Program-made: the position numbers and the translations under genes
Origin: Flavisolibacter amylovorans
GTDB lineage: Bacteria > Bacteroidota > Bacteroidia > Chitinophagales > Chitinophagaceae
Assembly: GCF_039541815.1 (NCBI RefSeq)
Contig: NZ_BAABGY010000003.1
Span: 18,838-82,837, forward strand
DNA: 64,000 nucleotides
Direction: 5' to 3'
Shown: positions 27,229-35,716 of the stretch, in pieces
Position numbering within the stretch: position 1 is the stretch's first letter
How the letters are laid out: each line of letters begins with the position of its first letter
The notes under the pieces: generated by a model
Told to the model about the DNA's origin: nothing
Seen by the model: the letters and a program-made list of their open reading frames with translations, nothing else
Databases searched by the model: none

Positions 27229-30200
27229 TCAGCGGATAAGCGTTACCGTTCCCCGGCGACTCACCGGCTGCCCGCGATGGTCGATCCCTTCGGCCACCCA
27301 GATGTATACGCCGGTGTCCTGTTGCAGCCCGCGCACGGTGCCGTCCCACCCGCTCCGCTCGGTGGTGGTTTCGAAGATGAGCTCGCCCCAGCGGTTGTAG
27401 ATGCGCAGGAAGCGAAAGGTCCGGATCCCGACGGGAATGCCGCGGAGCACGTCGTTGCGGCCGTCGCGGTTCGGGGTGAAAGCATCGGGCACATAGATAT
27501 CCGCGCGGTCGAACACCTTGACGTTGACATACGCGGTGCCCGTACATCCCTGCGGCGTTCGGAGCACCACGCGGTAGCGCGTGTCCCTGTCCGGGAGAGC
27601 GACGGGATCGGGCCGGTCGGGGAAATCGAGGCTTGCCGCCGGTGTCCATTGGTAGGACGTCACCCCGCTGTTGCCCAGGTCGAGGGCACGCAACTGCAGG
27701 GGCTGGCCCACGGCCGCTACGGTATCGCGCCCGGCAAAGGCCCGCACCGCGGGCACCACGTCAATAAAGACCGTATCGGGCCGGAGCGAGGAGCAGCCGT
27801 TGGCATCTACTACGTCGAGGTAATATTCCGTATCGCGCTCGGGTTGCACGATTGGTTCCTGGGAACGCGGATCGTTGAGGGCCGCGGCCGGGCGCCACTG
27901 GTATTGAACGCCGCCACTGCCCCGGAGCCGCACGGTCAACCCGACGCAAATGCCGGTATCCAGCCCCGCATTGGGCCTCGGGGCCGGCCATACCTTGATG
28001 AACACACTGTCGACGCCGGTGCAGCGGCCTCGCACGACCGAAAGCCGGAACCACGAATCAGCCGCGGGGGACACCGTTGGATCGGCTACAGCCGGGTCCG
28101 AAAAAGTTCCCCCGCTCCAGTTGAGTGTCGTCGCATTCGTTTGCGCCGCCAGCCGCACGCTGGTGCCCTCGCAGATCGTATCGCGCGGGCCCGCATCAAC
28201 GACCAGGTCGCTCAGAAGGGGGATGGTCAGGCTGCTGTCTTTCGCGCACCCGTTGACGTCCCGGACCGATACGGTAGCCGGCCCAGGCGGTCCGCTCAGG
28301 GTGCTGCTGCTGCCGTAGACACCGCCGTTGATGGCATAGGTGAACGGGCTTCCTCCCCCGCTCTCGACCTGCAGCTGCACCTGCCCGTCGCCGGAGCAGC
28401 CTGCCGGCGTGATCAGCGCGCTAAAGCGGATCGACACGGAAACGCCGACGGTCACCGTGCGCGTCGCCGTGCAGCCGTTCGCATCGATGACACTGAGCTG
28501 GTGGGGTCCGTTGACGAGGGAAAACACCGTGCCGGCAGAAAAGCCACCGCCGTTGGCGGCAAACTGGTACGGCGGAAGCCCGCCGGTGCCGGCCAGCGTC
28601 ACCGAGCCGTTCGCACCCTGGCAGGGCGCCGGCTGCACGGTTTCGGTGAAGGCGAGATCGGGATACCGCTGCAGGATCGTGACCGTGATGCTGTCGGAGC
28701 AGCCGGCCGCGTCGGTGATCCGGATGCTATGCGGGCCCGCGGAGAGTCCGCCCAGCACAGGACTGCTGCCGGCCGCTACGTTATCGACACTGTATGTTAC
28801 AGGCTGCATCCAGGCGTCATTCGGCGCCAGCCTTACTTCCCCGGTGCGGGCACCGCTGCACAGCACGTCGGTCTTGGAAAGCAGGGTGAGGCGCTTCTGC
28901 ACGAAGCGCACGGAGTCGCGGGCCCGGCAATTGCCGACTGCCGCCTCGCAGATATAGGTTTGCCCGTCTACCGGCAGCAGTACCGGGTTGGCCGTGCCGC
29001 CGTTGCTGATACCGGCGGCCGGCGTCCACTGGTAGGAGGTATAGGTGTTGGTCAGCTGGAGCGACAGGGGCACATCCTTACAGAAGCCGCCGCCGTTAGG
29101 GGTGATGGCCAGCGTGTCGTAATCGCGCAGCTCGATCTCGATCTCGTCGGAGATGAAGGCAGGGCCCCCACAGCCGGCAGCCACCCCGATCCGGAGCCGC
29201 TCCACTCCTTCCGCCAGGTTATCGACGAGCACCTCGATCGGCACTTCCACGAAGACCTGGTTAGCGGGTATCTGCACGGTTGCCGGCAGCGCAACGAAGT
29301 CGGCCGCGGGCTGCGCGGAGCCGGACACCACCAGGCTAACGGTTTCGGGAAGCGGCGAAGCGGCACTCCGACGGATCCGGATGCCGCCGGTATGGCAGCC
29401 TTCCACGAGGTAGGGCTGACCGTTGTCGTCGGGGTTGAGGCTTACGACAGAGAGCGTGGGCGAGCTGAGGCTGCGTGCTTCGAGAAAGACACCGCTGTCG
29501 TACGAATCGTCGGGCGGACCGTTGCGCGGGCCACCGTCCGCGATCACCAGCTTCAGGTGATAGGTCTGGCAGGGCTGCACGCGGGTGCCTGCCTGCATCA
29601 CCACCGTGTGGCCATTGTGCGTGAGCTGCAGGTTGCCGGCATTACTGGTATAGTAGGCGGTAAACGGCGCACCGGGCCCCTGGTCCAGGCAAAGGGCAAT
29701 GTCGCCATCCGGCGGAGGGCCGGGGATCCCGTTGTTGATGGAGTTGATGGACACCGGGATATTGGTACCCGGTACCACCGCCAGGTTCCGGACGCCCACG
29801 ATGCCGGGCCCGCTGAGCAGGAACCCGAAGGCATCGTTGTATTCGGAGCACACATACTGCGGGTACTCGTCGGAGCTGAACACGTAGTTGAACTGGATGC
29901 TGTCGCCCAGCGGCACGAAGTCGAATTCGAGCACGTTGGCATCGGCGGTGCGCCGGCCCACGATGGCCTGCAGGTCGGCATCGCCGGGAAAGCCGAAAGT
30001 GTGGCTGATGATACTGCTCGCCGGGCCGCTCAGGCTCCTGGCCCTGCCATTGGTGAGCACGATGCCGCTGTCGAGTCCCAGGTTAGTGCCTCCCACATGG
30101 GCGAAGAAGCCCGCGCTGACGGTTGGCCCGCGGAGCGTCACGTTCGACACCAGCACACCCGCCCCCACGAGCTTTTGGGCCAATGCCTGGGCGTCCGCCG

Positions 30201-30285
30201 ACTCCGTTACCACCAACTGGCCATGTGCCGGTAGCGAAAGCAGCAGGTAAAAAAAGAGGCTGACGAACAAGGAAGCGGCGCGCAT
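27229..30285 (-). CDS. T9SS type B cargo: choice-of-anchor L domain, repeats, gliding-motility C-terminal domain
   Basis: A 1018-residue secreted surface protein. Order: signal peptide (MRAASLFVSLFFYLLLSLPAHGQ); a choice-of-anchor L domain at about 25-270 (GIVLTNGRA, VLEFDFVPLGDSIQFNYVFSSDEYPQYVCSEYNDAFGFLLSGP); a Calx-beta-like segment (about 270-390); then SprB-like and PKD-like repeats with paired Cys and phrases such as DANGCTATRTVTVGV, DVNGCAKDSSLTI and DANGCSSLRPDTVFI; finally the gliding-motility-associated C-terminal domain YVPDAFTPNRDGRNDVLRG..RIYNRWGELIFETT..GWDG. The last domain is the type B signal for export by the type IX system. Role on the surface unknown, likely adhesive. Confidence 0.93.
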   Translation of the reverse strand: MRAASLFVSLFFYLLLSLPAHGQLVVTESADAQALAQKLVGAGVLVSNVTLRGPTVSAGFFAHVGGTNLGLDSGIVLTNGRARSLSGPASSIISHTFGFPGDADLQAIVGRRTADANVLEFDFVPLGDSIQFNYVFSSDEYPQYVCSEYNDAFGFLLSGPGIVGVRNLAVVPGTNIPVSINSINNGIPGPPPDGDIALCLDQGPGAPFTAYYTSNAGNLQLTHNGHTVVMQAGTRVQPCQTYHLKLVIADGGPRNGPPDDSYDSGVFLEARSLSSPTLSVVSLNPDDNGQPYLVEGCHTGGIRIRRSAASPLPETVSLVVSGSAQPAADFVALPATVQIPANQVFVEVPIEVLVDNLAEGVERLRIGVAAGCGGPAFISDEIEIELRDYDTLAITPNGGGFCKDVPLSLQLTNTYTSYQWTPAAGISNGGTANPVLLPVDGQTYICEAAVGNCRARDSVRFVQKRLTLLSKTDVLCSGARTGEVRLAPNDAWMQPVTYSVDNVAAGSSPVLGGLSAGPHSIRITDAAGCSDSITVTILQRYPDLAFTETVQPAPCQGANGSVTLAGTGGLPPYQFAANGGGFSAGTVFSLVNGPHQLSVIDANGCTATRTVTVGVSVSIRFSALITPAGCSGDGQVQLQVESGGGSPFTYAINGGVYGSSSTLSGPPGPATVSVRDVNGCAKDSSLTIPLLSDLVVDAGPRDTICEGTSVRLAAQTNATTLNWSGGTFSDPAVADPTVSPAADSWFRLSVVRGRCTGVDSVFIKVWPAPRPNAGLDTGICVGLTVRLRGSGGVQYQWRPAAALNDPRSQEPIVQPERDTEYYLDVVDANGCSSLRPDTVFIDVVPAVRAFAGRDTVAAVGQPLQLRALDLGNSGVTSYQWTPAASLDFPDRPDPVALPDRDTRYRVVLRTPQGCTGTAYVNVKVFDRADIYVPDAFTPNRDGRNDVLRGIPVGIRTFRFLRIYNRWGELIFETTTERSGWDGTVRGLQQDTGVYIWVAEGIDHRGQPVSRRGTVTLIR

Positions 30286-30449
30286 AGCTCTGGATAGGCA
30301 TTAAAATTACCGAAAATCACCCTGCCGCGGGGCTGTATTTCCGGGGCCTCGCGTTACGTTCATAGAGGCGGTGGCGGCAAGCACAGATCCACCGGACTCA
30401 ACAAGATTCGCGGCGCTTTCGTTCACCCGCGGTACGCCCGCGCAAAAAC

Positions 30450-30477
30450 AAACAGGCCGCGCGGACGCGGCCTGTTT
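30450..30477 (-). terminator. Terminator after the 30.5 kb membrane protein
   Basis: Twelve-base stem AAACAGGCCGCG / CGCGGCCTGTTT with loop CGGA; on the minus strand it is followed by TGTTTTTG. Confidence 0.85.
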
Positions 30478-30495
30478 ACCAGATAGCCCTTTGCA

Positions 30496-31083
30496 TCAGG
30501 CCGGCACCGGCGCGTTTACGGCGGTGCGCTGCGGCTGTGTGACCGTGCGCTTGCTACTCGCCAGCACCTGGCTGGCCACGAGCCGGTACGCGATGCGGAG
30601 GTACAGCACCAGGGTTCCCAGCGTCATCCCGAACCGGATGATGTTGGCCACCTGCCATTCGCGCGAGGCCATGTAGAGCGCGGCATCGGACACGCCGGCG
30701 AGCGGCTCCAGAAAGATGATGAAGATGCGCGGCAGAAAGTAGATACCGGTAAAGAGCTCGATACTGACGACGCCAGCGAGTGCGGCCAGCAGCAGGCGGT
30801 TGGTGTTGCGTGGGCGGTTGCGCAGGAGCACCGTGGCGGCAAGCAAGGTGAGGATCAGCGCCGGCACCAGGGTCTGGAAAAAGTACCCGGCATGGCTGAC
30901 CCGGAAGAAGCCCCGGTAAGCGGCAAACTCGGCACGCGTGCCGCCGCTCCAGTTAGGGATCTCGGCGATGAACTGGTAGAGCGTGCCGCCCAGGGCGGCG
31001 CAGAACAGCAGAAAGGAAATGCAGAAGAGGGTAAAGCCGGCACGGGCGCGGCGATCTGTGGAGGCGTTCGTTGGTGTTGACAT
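30496..31083 (-). CDS. Four-helix membrane protein, DUF1772/anthrone-oxygenase-like
   Basis: About 195 residues with four predicted membrane spans: FTLFCISFLLFCAALGGTLY, FFQTLVPALILTLLAATVLL, LLLAALAGVVSIELFTGIYFLP and IRFGMTLGTLVLYLRIAYRL. The layout resembles the DUF1772 group, but no diagnostic residue was seen, so the family is tentative. The ATG at 31083 was chosen over one six codons upstream because it has an AAAGAAA stretch at ribosome-binding distance. It lies 50 bases downstream of an AraC regulator gene on the same strand and may be controlled with it. Confidence 0.6.
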   Translation of the reverse strand: MSTPTNASTDRRARAGFTLFCISFLLFCAALGGTLYQFIAEIPNWSGGTRAEFAAYRGFFRVSHAGYFFQTLVPALILTLLAATVLLRNRPRNTNRLLLAALAGVVSIELFTGIYFLPRIFIIFLEPLAGVSDAALYMASREWQVANIIRFGMTLGTLVLYLRIAYRLVASQVLASSKRTVTQPQRTAVNAPVPA

Positions 31084-31133
31084 GGTGATTTCTTTTTGCA
31101 AAGGTCACCGCGCTGGCCGCCGCGGGATTGTAT

Positions 31134-31943
31134 TTAACGGACATCTTCGAAGAGGTGGCCCGCCAGGTGGCTGCGTTGGCGCCGGTAGGCACCAGGCGTC
31201 ATGCCGGCGCTCGACCGGAAGGTCCGGATAAAATGTGACTGGTCGGAAAAGCCGCAGTCGTAGGCAATGTCGGTGAGCGGGGCATCAGTGCCATGGAGCA
31301 GGTGCAGCGCGCGCAGGTAGCGGCGGAACAGCAGGTTCTCTTCGGTGTTGCGGCCGGTGAGGGCCATTAGCTTCCGGCTCAATTGCCGCGGCGAGTAGCA
31401 CATCCGCTCCGAAAGGCTTTTTACCGATAGTCCTTCGATGTCGTGTTCCGACAGAAATCGATTGAACTCGAGCCCGCGCGGGCAGAGCTCGGCTTGCCTC
31501 CCGAGCAGCCAGGTGCAGACCACCGCAACCCGTGCCGCAAACGAGGAGGCCTCCAGCAGCTCGTGCCACAGGCTGTCGAACGCCCCGTCCACCAGGGTCA
31601 TGTCGACACAACGATCGGCGAACTCGGTGGCCGGTATGCGAAACATGCCGAGCAGCGCCGCCGGCTGAAACACGACGCCGAACAGGTGGTGCCGGCCCGG
31701 CACCTGCAGGTGTACCGGTTGCTGGTTGAAGCCGTTGACGAAGCACCTGGGAACCGTGATCGGCCCGGTCCCCACCACACCCCGGATACAGCCGGTGGTA
31801 TCAAAGTTGAAAATCAGCTCCACGGTCCCTTTGGGGAGTATGCGCTCCTGCACCGCTCCCGGGTAGCTGCGGTTGATCTGCCAGAGGTTCTGCACGCTGG
31901 AATGAAGGGCAGCCTGCATGGGGATGGAGTAGAAGTCGTGCAC
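31134..31943 (-). CDS. AraC-family transcriptional regulator with N-terminal DUF6597-like domain
   Basis: 269 residues. N-terminal part (YPGAVQERILPKGTVELIFNFDTTG, then VFQPAALLGMFRIPATEFADR) is the sensor-like domain found in many Bacteroidota AraC proteins. The C-terminal DNA-binding domain has two helix-turn-helix units: VKSLSERMCYSPRQLSRKLMALTGRNTEENL and DIAYDCGFSDQSHFIRTFRSSAGMTPGAYRR, the second being the AraC signature. Ligand and targets unknown; the membrane protein gene immediately downstream is the obvious candidate. Confidence 0.9.
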   Translation of the reverse strand: MHDFYSIPMQAALHSSVQNLWQINRSYPGAVQERILPKGTVELIFNFDTTGCIRGVVGTGPITVPRCFVNGFNQQPVHLQVPGRHHLFGVVFQPAALLGMFRIPATEFADRCVDMTLVDGAFDSLWHELLEASSFAARVAVVCTWLLGRQAELCPRGLEFNRFLSEHDIEGLSVKSLSERMCYSPRQLSRKLMALTGRNTEENLLFRRYLRALHLLHGTDAPLTDIAYDCGFSDQSHFIRTFRSSAGMTPGAYRRQRSHLAGHLFEDVR

Positions 31944-32315
31944 CGGTAAAAGCGGTACCGGTTAAGGGTCGATACCGGCACTAAAGTAGTCAGCGGGGCC
32001 AGCCTCCTCACCGCGATCCGTCATGAGTTGCCGAAACCGCGTATTGAAATCGGGCGGCGCGCTTTCCGATCAACGACCTCAGTTGTACCGCCGCTTGTTT
32101 CCCGCCTTCCATTCGCCCAGGGCCGACGTTTATACCCGTTGCGACAAGGGTGTATGAAAGCCTCCTTCGCCGCCGTAAGCCAGCGCGCTATGCTTGGTTC
32201 GTTCGGAGTCGCAATTCCGTTACGAAAAAGGGCCGCCTCCCGGCGGCCCTTTGTTCCTGGGTAATCGAGTCGAAAGCGACCCATTAACCCATTAGCACAT
32301 TAACGAATCAGCACA
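31944..32315. other. 372-base gap: terminator and one word-repeat arm
   Basis: Between two minus-strand genes. It contains the M61 terminator (32227-32252), a GCACATTA-type repeat arm (32281-32318) and otherwise unremarkable sequence that should hold the promoter of the AraC gene near its right edge. Confidence 0.6.
32227..32252 (-). terminator. Terminator after the M61 peptidase gene
   Basis: Eleven-base stem AAAGGGCCGCC / GGCGGCCCTTT, loop TCCC; on the minus strand followed by TT and C, giving a short T-tract. Confidence 0.8.
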
Positions 32316-32318
32316 TTA
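32281..32318. repeat. Word-repeat arm CCATTAGCACATTA containing the M61 stop codon
   Basis: Three to four copies of a CATTA-AC/GCACATTA word. The last TTA is the complement of the TAA stop of the M61 peptidase gene. The same word, with the same stop-codon position, ends the rpmG gene at 42903. Confidence 0.75.
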
Positions 32319-34637
32319 TCTCTCCATCTCCTTCGGCAGCGGCAGGTCTTTTTCCTCGTCCTGCCAGGAGAGGTTGGCGATCCACCAGCGTCCGTCGCTT
32401 TTTACGAGGGTGATGTAGTTGATGCCGCGCTGCTCGATCTTTCCGCCAGGGGTAAAGCGGAACTGGTAGGCGCTCTGCACGTGGGCCACATTGCCGAACT
32501 GCTGCACGGTGCGCTTCAGCTCCTCCTCGTAGAAACCCTGTTTCTGGAACAGCGGGCCGTTGCCGCGCTCGTATTCCTCTGGCGTCATGCCGAAGAACTT
32601 CGCACCGTTGGGCGTCTGCACCGACGCACCCATCTTGGCGCCGGGCTGGAAGAGGCTGTAGAAGCGGTCCCAGTTGCGCGGGCCGGCAGGACCGGAGATC
32701 ACGTCGTAGGTGGCAGCTATGATGGCGTCGATGCTGGCTACGTCGGCCGGACGGGCCGCCGGGCGGGCCTTTTCCTGGGCCGCGGCACCTGCCTTCAGCC
32801 AGCCGTTGCGCGTGCGCAGCTGCTGCGGGGTCGCATTGGGCAGGAAGCGCAGCTTGTTCGTTTCCACCTGGGTCACCTTGGCGGTAGTGGTCGTGAGCGT
32901 CAGCGTGTCGATGCCGCCAGCCGTATTTCTACGGCCGATGCGCACGGCGAAGGGCTCGCCCTCTTTCATCTTCGCCTTTACGGCCTGCACGTCGTCGGGG
33001 CCAGACAGCGGAATGCCGTTGGCGCTGTACAGCTCGTCGCCCAGCTTGTAGCCCAGCGCCTTGCCGAACTCGTTGGGCTGGAAGGGCGGGTTGATCTTCA
33101 TCACGCCCTTGTCGTTCGGGAAGATGTTGATGCCGCCGAAGGAGAAGATGCGCTGCTCGCGCTTCGGTGCGAAGTCGACGCCCGCAAGCCCGAAGTAGTA
33201 TTCATACGGAATGGGCGCGCTGCCGGCTACGTACTTCACCAGGAACTCCTTTACTTCCGGGTAGGTGAGCTCGGCGATCGCGTCGAAAAGCTCCGCGTCT
33301 TCGAAGGCACGGTGCTGGCCGTAGCGCACGCCGAGGTCGTAGGTCAGGTTGCGGAGACCGTAGTGGCCGCCCGACTTATGATTCAACAGGATGTCGAGGC
33401 AGGCGGCGATGAGGGCGCCCTTCTGGTATACATTGCCGTACTCGTCGGCCCATTTGTCGGTGGCGCCTTTGCTCAGCTCGGTAAAGGCCAGCGTGTCGCG
33501 GTGTTGCTGGCGCGAGGTGGTGATCTTCTGCGACATCCGCTCCAGAAACTCCTGCGGCTGGATGAGGCCGTACTTCACCTGCACGTGGTGCGCCGTGTAT
33601 TCGGTGACGCCTTCATAGAGCCAGAGGTGCTGCGACATCACCGGCTTGTCGAAATTGAATTCCTTCACCTCGCGCGACGAGATGGTGAGGGGCGTGATGA
33701 TGTGGAAGAACTCGTGCGACGACATGTCGATGATGCCTTCTTTCAGCGCTTCGGAGCCGGCGTCGGGCAGGTAGTAGAACGACGACGTCGGATGCTCGAG
33801 GGCACCGCCAAGGCCTTTAGGGAAGGAATGCTTTGCTCCGGGCTCGTGGAAGTAGTACAGGAAGGCGTAGCGGTCGGCGGGGAGGCGGCCGCCGAGGTAC
33901 TGGCGCGCCGCGTCGAGCAGCCCGCTCATCCAGCCGGCGATCTCTTTAGCCTGGATCTTCTTGCCGGGCGAGTACACCGACACCAGCACCTGGCAGTTGC
34001 CGACCTGCACCGATGCCGTATCGGGTACCGTGTAGAATACGGGGAAGTTATACAGCTCGTCGAGGTTGGGAACGCTGAAGGCATCGCGCTGCGGCGTACT
34101 GCTTGCGGCGGGCAGGCTCGTGGAGGCCCACATGTTCATCGGCTTGTCGATCGAGAGGTCGAACGGGATGTTGCGCAAGCCCTCGAGGTAGCCGAAGATG
34201 CCGGGGAAGTTGAGCGAGAAGTTCTTGCCCTCCTCGAAATTGGTAGCCGCCATCGGGTAGATCTTGTGCTTCACACCGGTGGCGTCGAACACGTCTTCCA
34301 CCACGTAACGGATCCGCGTCATGCGGTCGGCGCCGGAGATGCGCCACTGGTTGTCATTGAGCTGCTTTACAGGGAGGGCCTTCCCGGCGGCGTCGAAGGC
34401 CTGCACGTCGTGCACGAACTTACCGTAGTCGGCGATGACGTAGGTGCCCGGGATGATCTTGGGCATCGAGAAGGTGGTCGTGGCGGTTTTTACCCGCGGG
34501 GTCTGAAGGTCCACGGTGAGGGCGTCGTTCTTCAGGGCAGTCAGATCGATCGCGTAGCGGTAGCGGTCCTGTGCGCCGGCGGCTAGGCTGAGCAGCGCCA
34601 TGGGCACGGCCAGAAGGCATTTGTAGATGCGGTTCAT
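32316..34637 (-). CDS. Secreted M61-family (glycyl aminopeptidase-like) metallopeptidase with PDZ domain
   Basis: About 773 residues from MNRIYKCLLAVPMALLSLAAGAQ. Zinc site HEFFH is in MSSHEFFHIITPLTISSREVKEF, with a third ligand Glu likely in LWLYEGVTEYTAHH. N-terminal beta-rich domain (about 20-200), the catalytic domain (about 200-480), a PDZ domain (about 510-590, FGKALGYKLGDELYSANGIPLSG) and a C-terminal SnoaL/NTF2-like domain (about 640-770, NWDRFYSLFQPGAKMG). The NTF2-like fusion is not usual for the family. An earlier ATG (13 codons upstream) was rejected because it lies before the signal peptide. Exported; substrate peptides unknown. Confidence 0.9.
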   Translation of the reverse strand: MNRIYKCLLAVPMALLSLAAGAQDRYRYAIDLTALKNDALTVDLQTPRVKTATTTFSMPKIIPGTYVIADYGKFVHDVQAFDAAGKALPVKQLNDNQWRISGADRMTRIRYVVEDVFDATGVKHKIYPMAATNFEEGKNFSLNFPGIFGYLEGLRNIPFDLSIDKPMNMWASTSLPAASSTPQRDAFSVPNLDELYNFPVFYTVPDTASVQVGNCQVLVSVYSPGKKIQAKEIAGWMSGLLDAARQYLGGRLPADRYAFLYYFHEPGAKHSFPKGLGGALEHPTSSFYYLPDAGSEALKEGIIDMSSHEFFHIITPLTISSREVKEFNFDKPVMSQHLWLYEGVTEYTAHHVQVKYGLIQPQEFLERMSQKITTSRQQHRDTLAFTELSKGATDKWADEYGNVYQKGALIAACLDILLNHKSGGHYGLRNLTYDLGVRYGQHRAFEDAELFDAIAELTYPEVKEFLVKYVAGSAPIPYEYYFGLAGVDFAPKREQRIFSFGGINIFPNDKGVMKINPPFQPNEFGKALGYKLGDELYSANGIPLSGPDDVQAVKAKMKEGEPFAVRIGRRNTAGGIDTLTLTTTTAKVTQVETNKLRFLPNATPQQLRTRNGWLKAGAAAQEKARPAARPADVASIDAIIAATYDVISGPAGPRNWDRFYSLFQPGAKMGASVQTPNGAKFFGMTPEEYERGNGPLFQKQGFYEEELKRTVQQFGNVAHVQSAYQFRFTPGGKIEQRGINYITLVKSDGRWWIANLSWQDEEKDLPLPKEMER

Positions 34638-34910
34638 TGTAGGGAATTTTGAGGAAGGCGAAAGCGCCCGGTGCAAATAAAGCAGCCTGTGCCGGTGCGT
34701 GGCCCGGGATTGGTATCAGTGGTCAAATACCGGGAAAAAGGTGAAAAACGGGGCGTCTCCCAACCCCACACCTTAGAGAACGGTTAGAATCTGGCGGTTT
34801 TACGCCGCCGATTGTCAGCCCAATGTTAAATATTGTTTCAACATTGAATCTGTATCTAAACTTATCTGACCTTTAATCGTTTTCATTACAGTCCTTAAAT
34901 AATTGAACAT

Positions 34911-35195
34911 ATGCGTCGAGAAAGAGCCGTTCTGGCCAACACCATCCCGTTCAACCTCAAGACCCTCCAGCAGATCGAAGACCGTGGTTTCAAGTACGTG
35001 CAGGTGAAAGGTTTCACGACCGACCGCCACTACGATTACGTGGAGCCCCAGTTCCTGGTGCTGTTCCCGATGAAGGAGCTGCCCACCGATCAGGACCTGA
35101 AGGACATCTATGAGCCCGTTAAGAGCGACCTGCTCAAGCAGTGGGCCAAGGACGATCAATACGGCATGCCCGTGGTGATCGCCAAGGTTGCCTAA
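34911..35195 (+). CDS. Conserved hypothetical 94-residue protein
   Basis: Function not recognised. The small soluble protein begins MRRERAVLANTIPFNLKTLQQIEDRGFKYVQVKGFTTDRHYDYVEPQFLVLFPMK and ends DDQYGMPVVIAKVA. Strong codon regularity, a plausible upstream region of about 270 bases shared with the divergent M61 gene, and good charge balance support a real gene. No signal peptide or membrane segment. Two short hairpins with T-runs lie downstream, the nearer one after about 200 bases. Confidence 0.7.
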   Translation: MRRERAVLANTIPFNLKTLQQIEDRGFKYVQVKGFTTDRHYDYVEPQFLVLFPMKELPTDQDLKDIYEPVKSDLLKQWAKDDQYGMPVVIAKVA

Positions 35196-35343
35196 GAAAG
35201 AAAGCGGGTTTGCCGCGGTTCTGGCCGCGTCAAGCCCTTTGGAACAGAAACATCAGACTGGAGCTGTATCAGCACGGACGGTTGCGAAACCCTTAGGTAC
35301 TCCTTTGCCCCACAGGCTGGCGATCCGAGGTAAAAGTGAAATC

Positions 35344-35357
35344 GTTTCACATGAAAC
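35344..35357. promoter_or_regulatory. parS-like 14-mer GTTTCACATGAAAC
   Basis: One mismatch from the central palindrome GTTTCACGTGAAAC of the widespread chromosome-partition site parS. It sits inside a larger run of TGAAA/TTTCA inverted words (35336-35364). Could be a real ParB site, a degenerate one, or chance. Confidence 0.3.
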
Positions 35358-35395
35358 TTTTTCACACTCCCCTTTGTTGTACGGAAAATGTTATG

Positions 35396-35420
35396 GCCTG
35401 CACCCCGGTGCAGGCTTTTT
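35396..35420 (+). terminator. Strong terminator just before the DUF2256 gene
   Basis: Nine-base stem GCCTGCACC / GGTGCAGGC with a two-base loop, followed by TTTTT. The T-run ends nine bases before the DUF2256 ATG. Confidence 0.8.
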
Positions 35421-35428
35421 GTTGCCCG

Positions 35429-35581
35429 ATGCCGAAGAAAGCCCCCCGCAAAGCCGATCTCCCCTCCAAAACCTGCGCCGCCTGCGGGCGCCCCTTCGCG
35501 TGGCGGAAGAAGTGGGTAAAGGTGTGGGCAGAGGTCAGGTACTGCAGCGACCGTTGTCGCGGCCAGCGGGCCCGGAAATAA
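35429..35581 (+). CDS. DUF2256 small zinc-ribbon-like protein
   Basis: 50 residues. The pattern KTCAACGRPFAWRKKW followed by VKVWAEVRYCSDRCR supplies four cysteines (CxxC ... CxxxC), as in DUF2256; most likely a zinc-binding mini-domain. Function unknown in all organisms as far as I know. The start MPKKAPRKADLPSK was chosen; longer upstream forms run through a terminator hairpin. A perfect rho-independent terminator precedes it by nine bases, so expression must depend on read-through or an internal start. Another terminator follows. Confidence 0.85.
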   Translation: MPKKAPRKADLPSKTCAACGRPFAWRKKWVKVWAEVRYCSDRCRGQRARK

Positions 35582-35582
35582 G

Positions 35583-35614
35583 GAAGCCCCGGCAGCAGTG
35601 CCGGGGCTTCGTTT
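35583..35614 (+). terminator. Terminator after DUF2256
   Basis: Twelve-base stem GAAGCCCCGGCA / TGCCGGGGCTTC, loop GCAG, then GTTT. Confidence 0.85.
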
Positions 35615-35716
35615 ATTATTGGTTTGCTGACCATGGGGCAATACATCCGTAAAGCGGCCGGTAACGACAGGGGCCTTCCGGAGGCGAGGCGGCAGAGCGG
35701 CGCCGGAAAAAGGCTC

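Noticed and set aside
27277..30234. 985-residue open frame on the plus strand opposite the T9SS cargo gene
   Set aside because: Antisense shadow in a high-GC gene; its translation lacks motifs, while the minus frame has a signal peptide, anchor-L and gliding C-terminal domains.
32481..34586. 701-residue plus-strand frame opposite the M61 peptidase
   Set aside because: Antisense shadow; the real frame has HEFFH and PDZ motifs.
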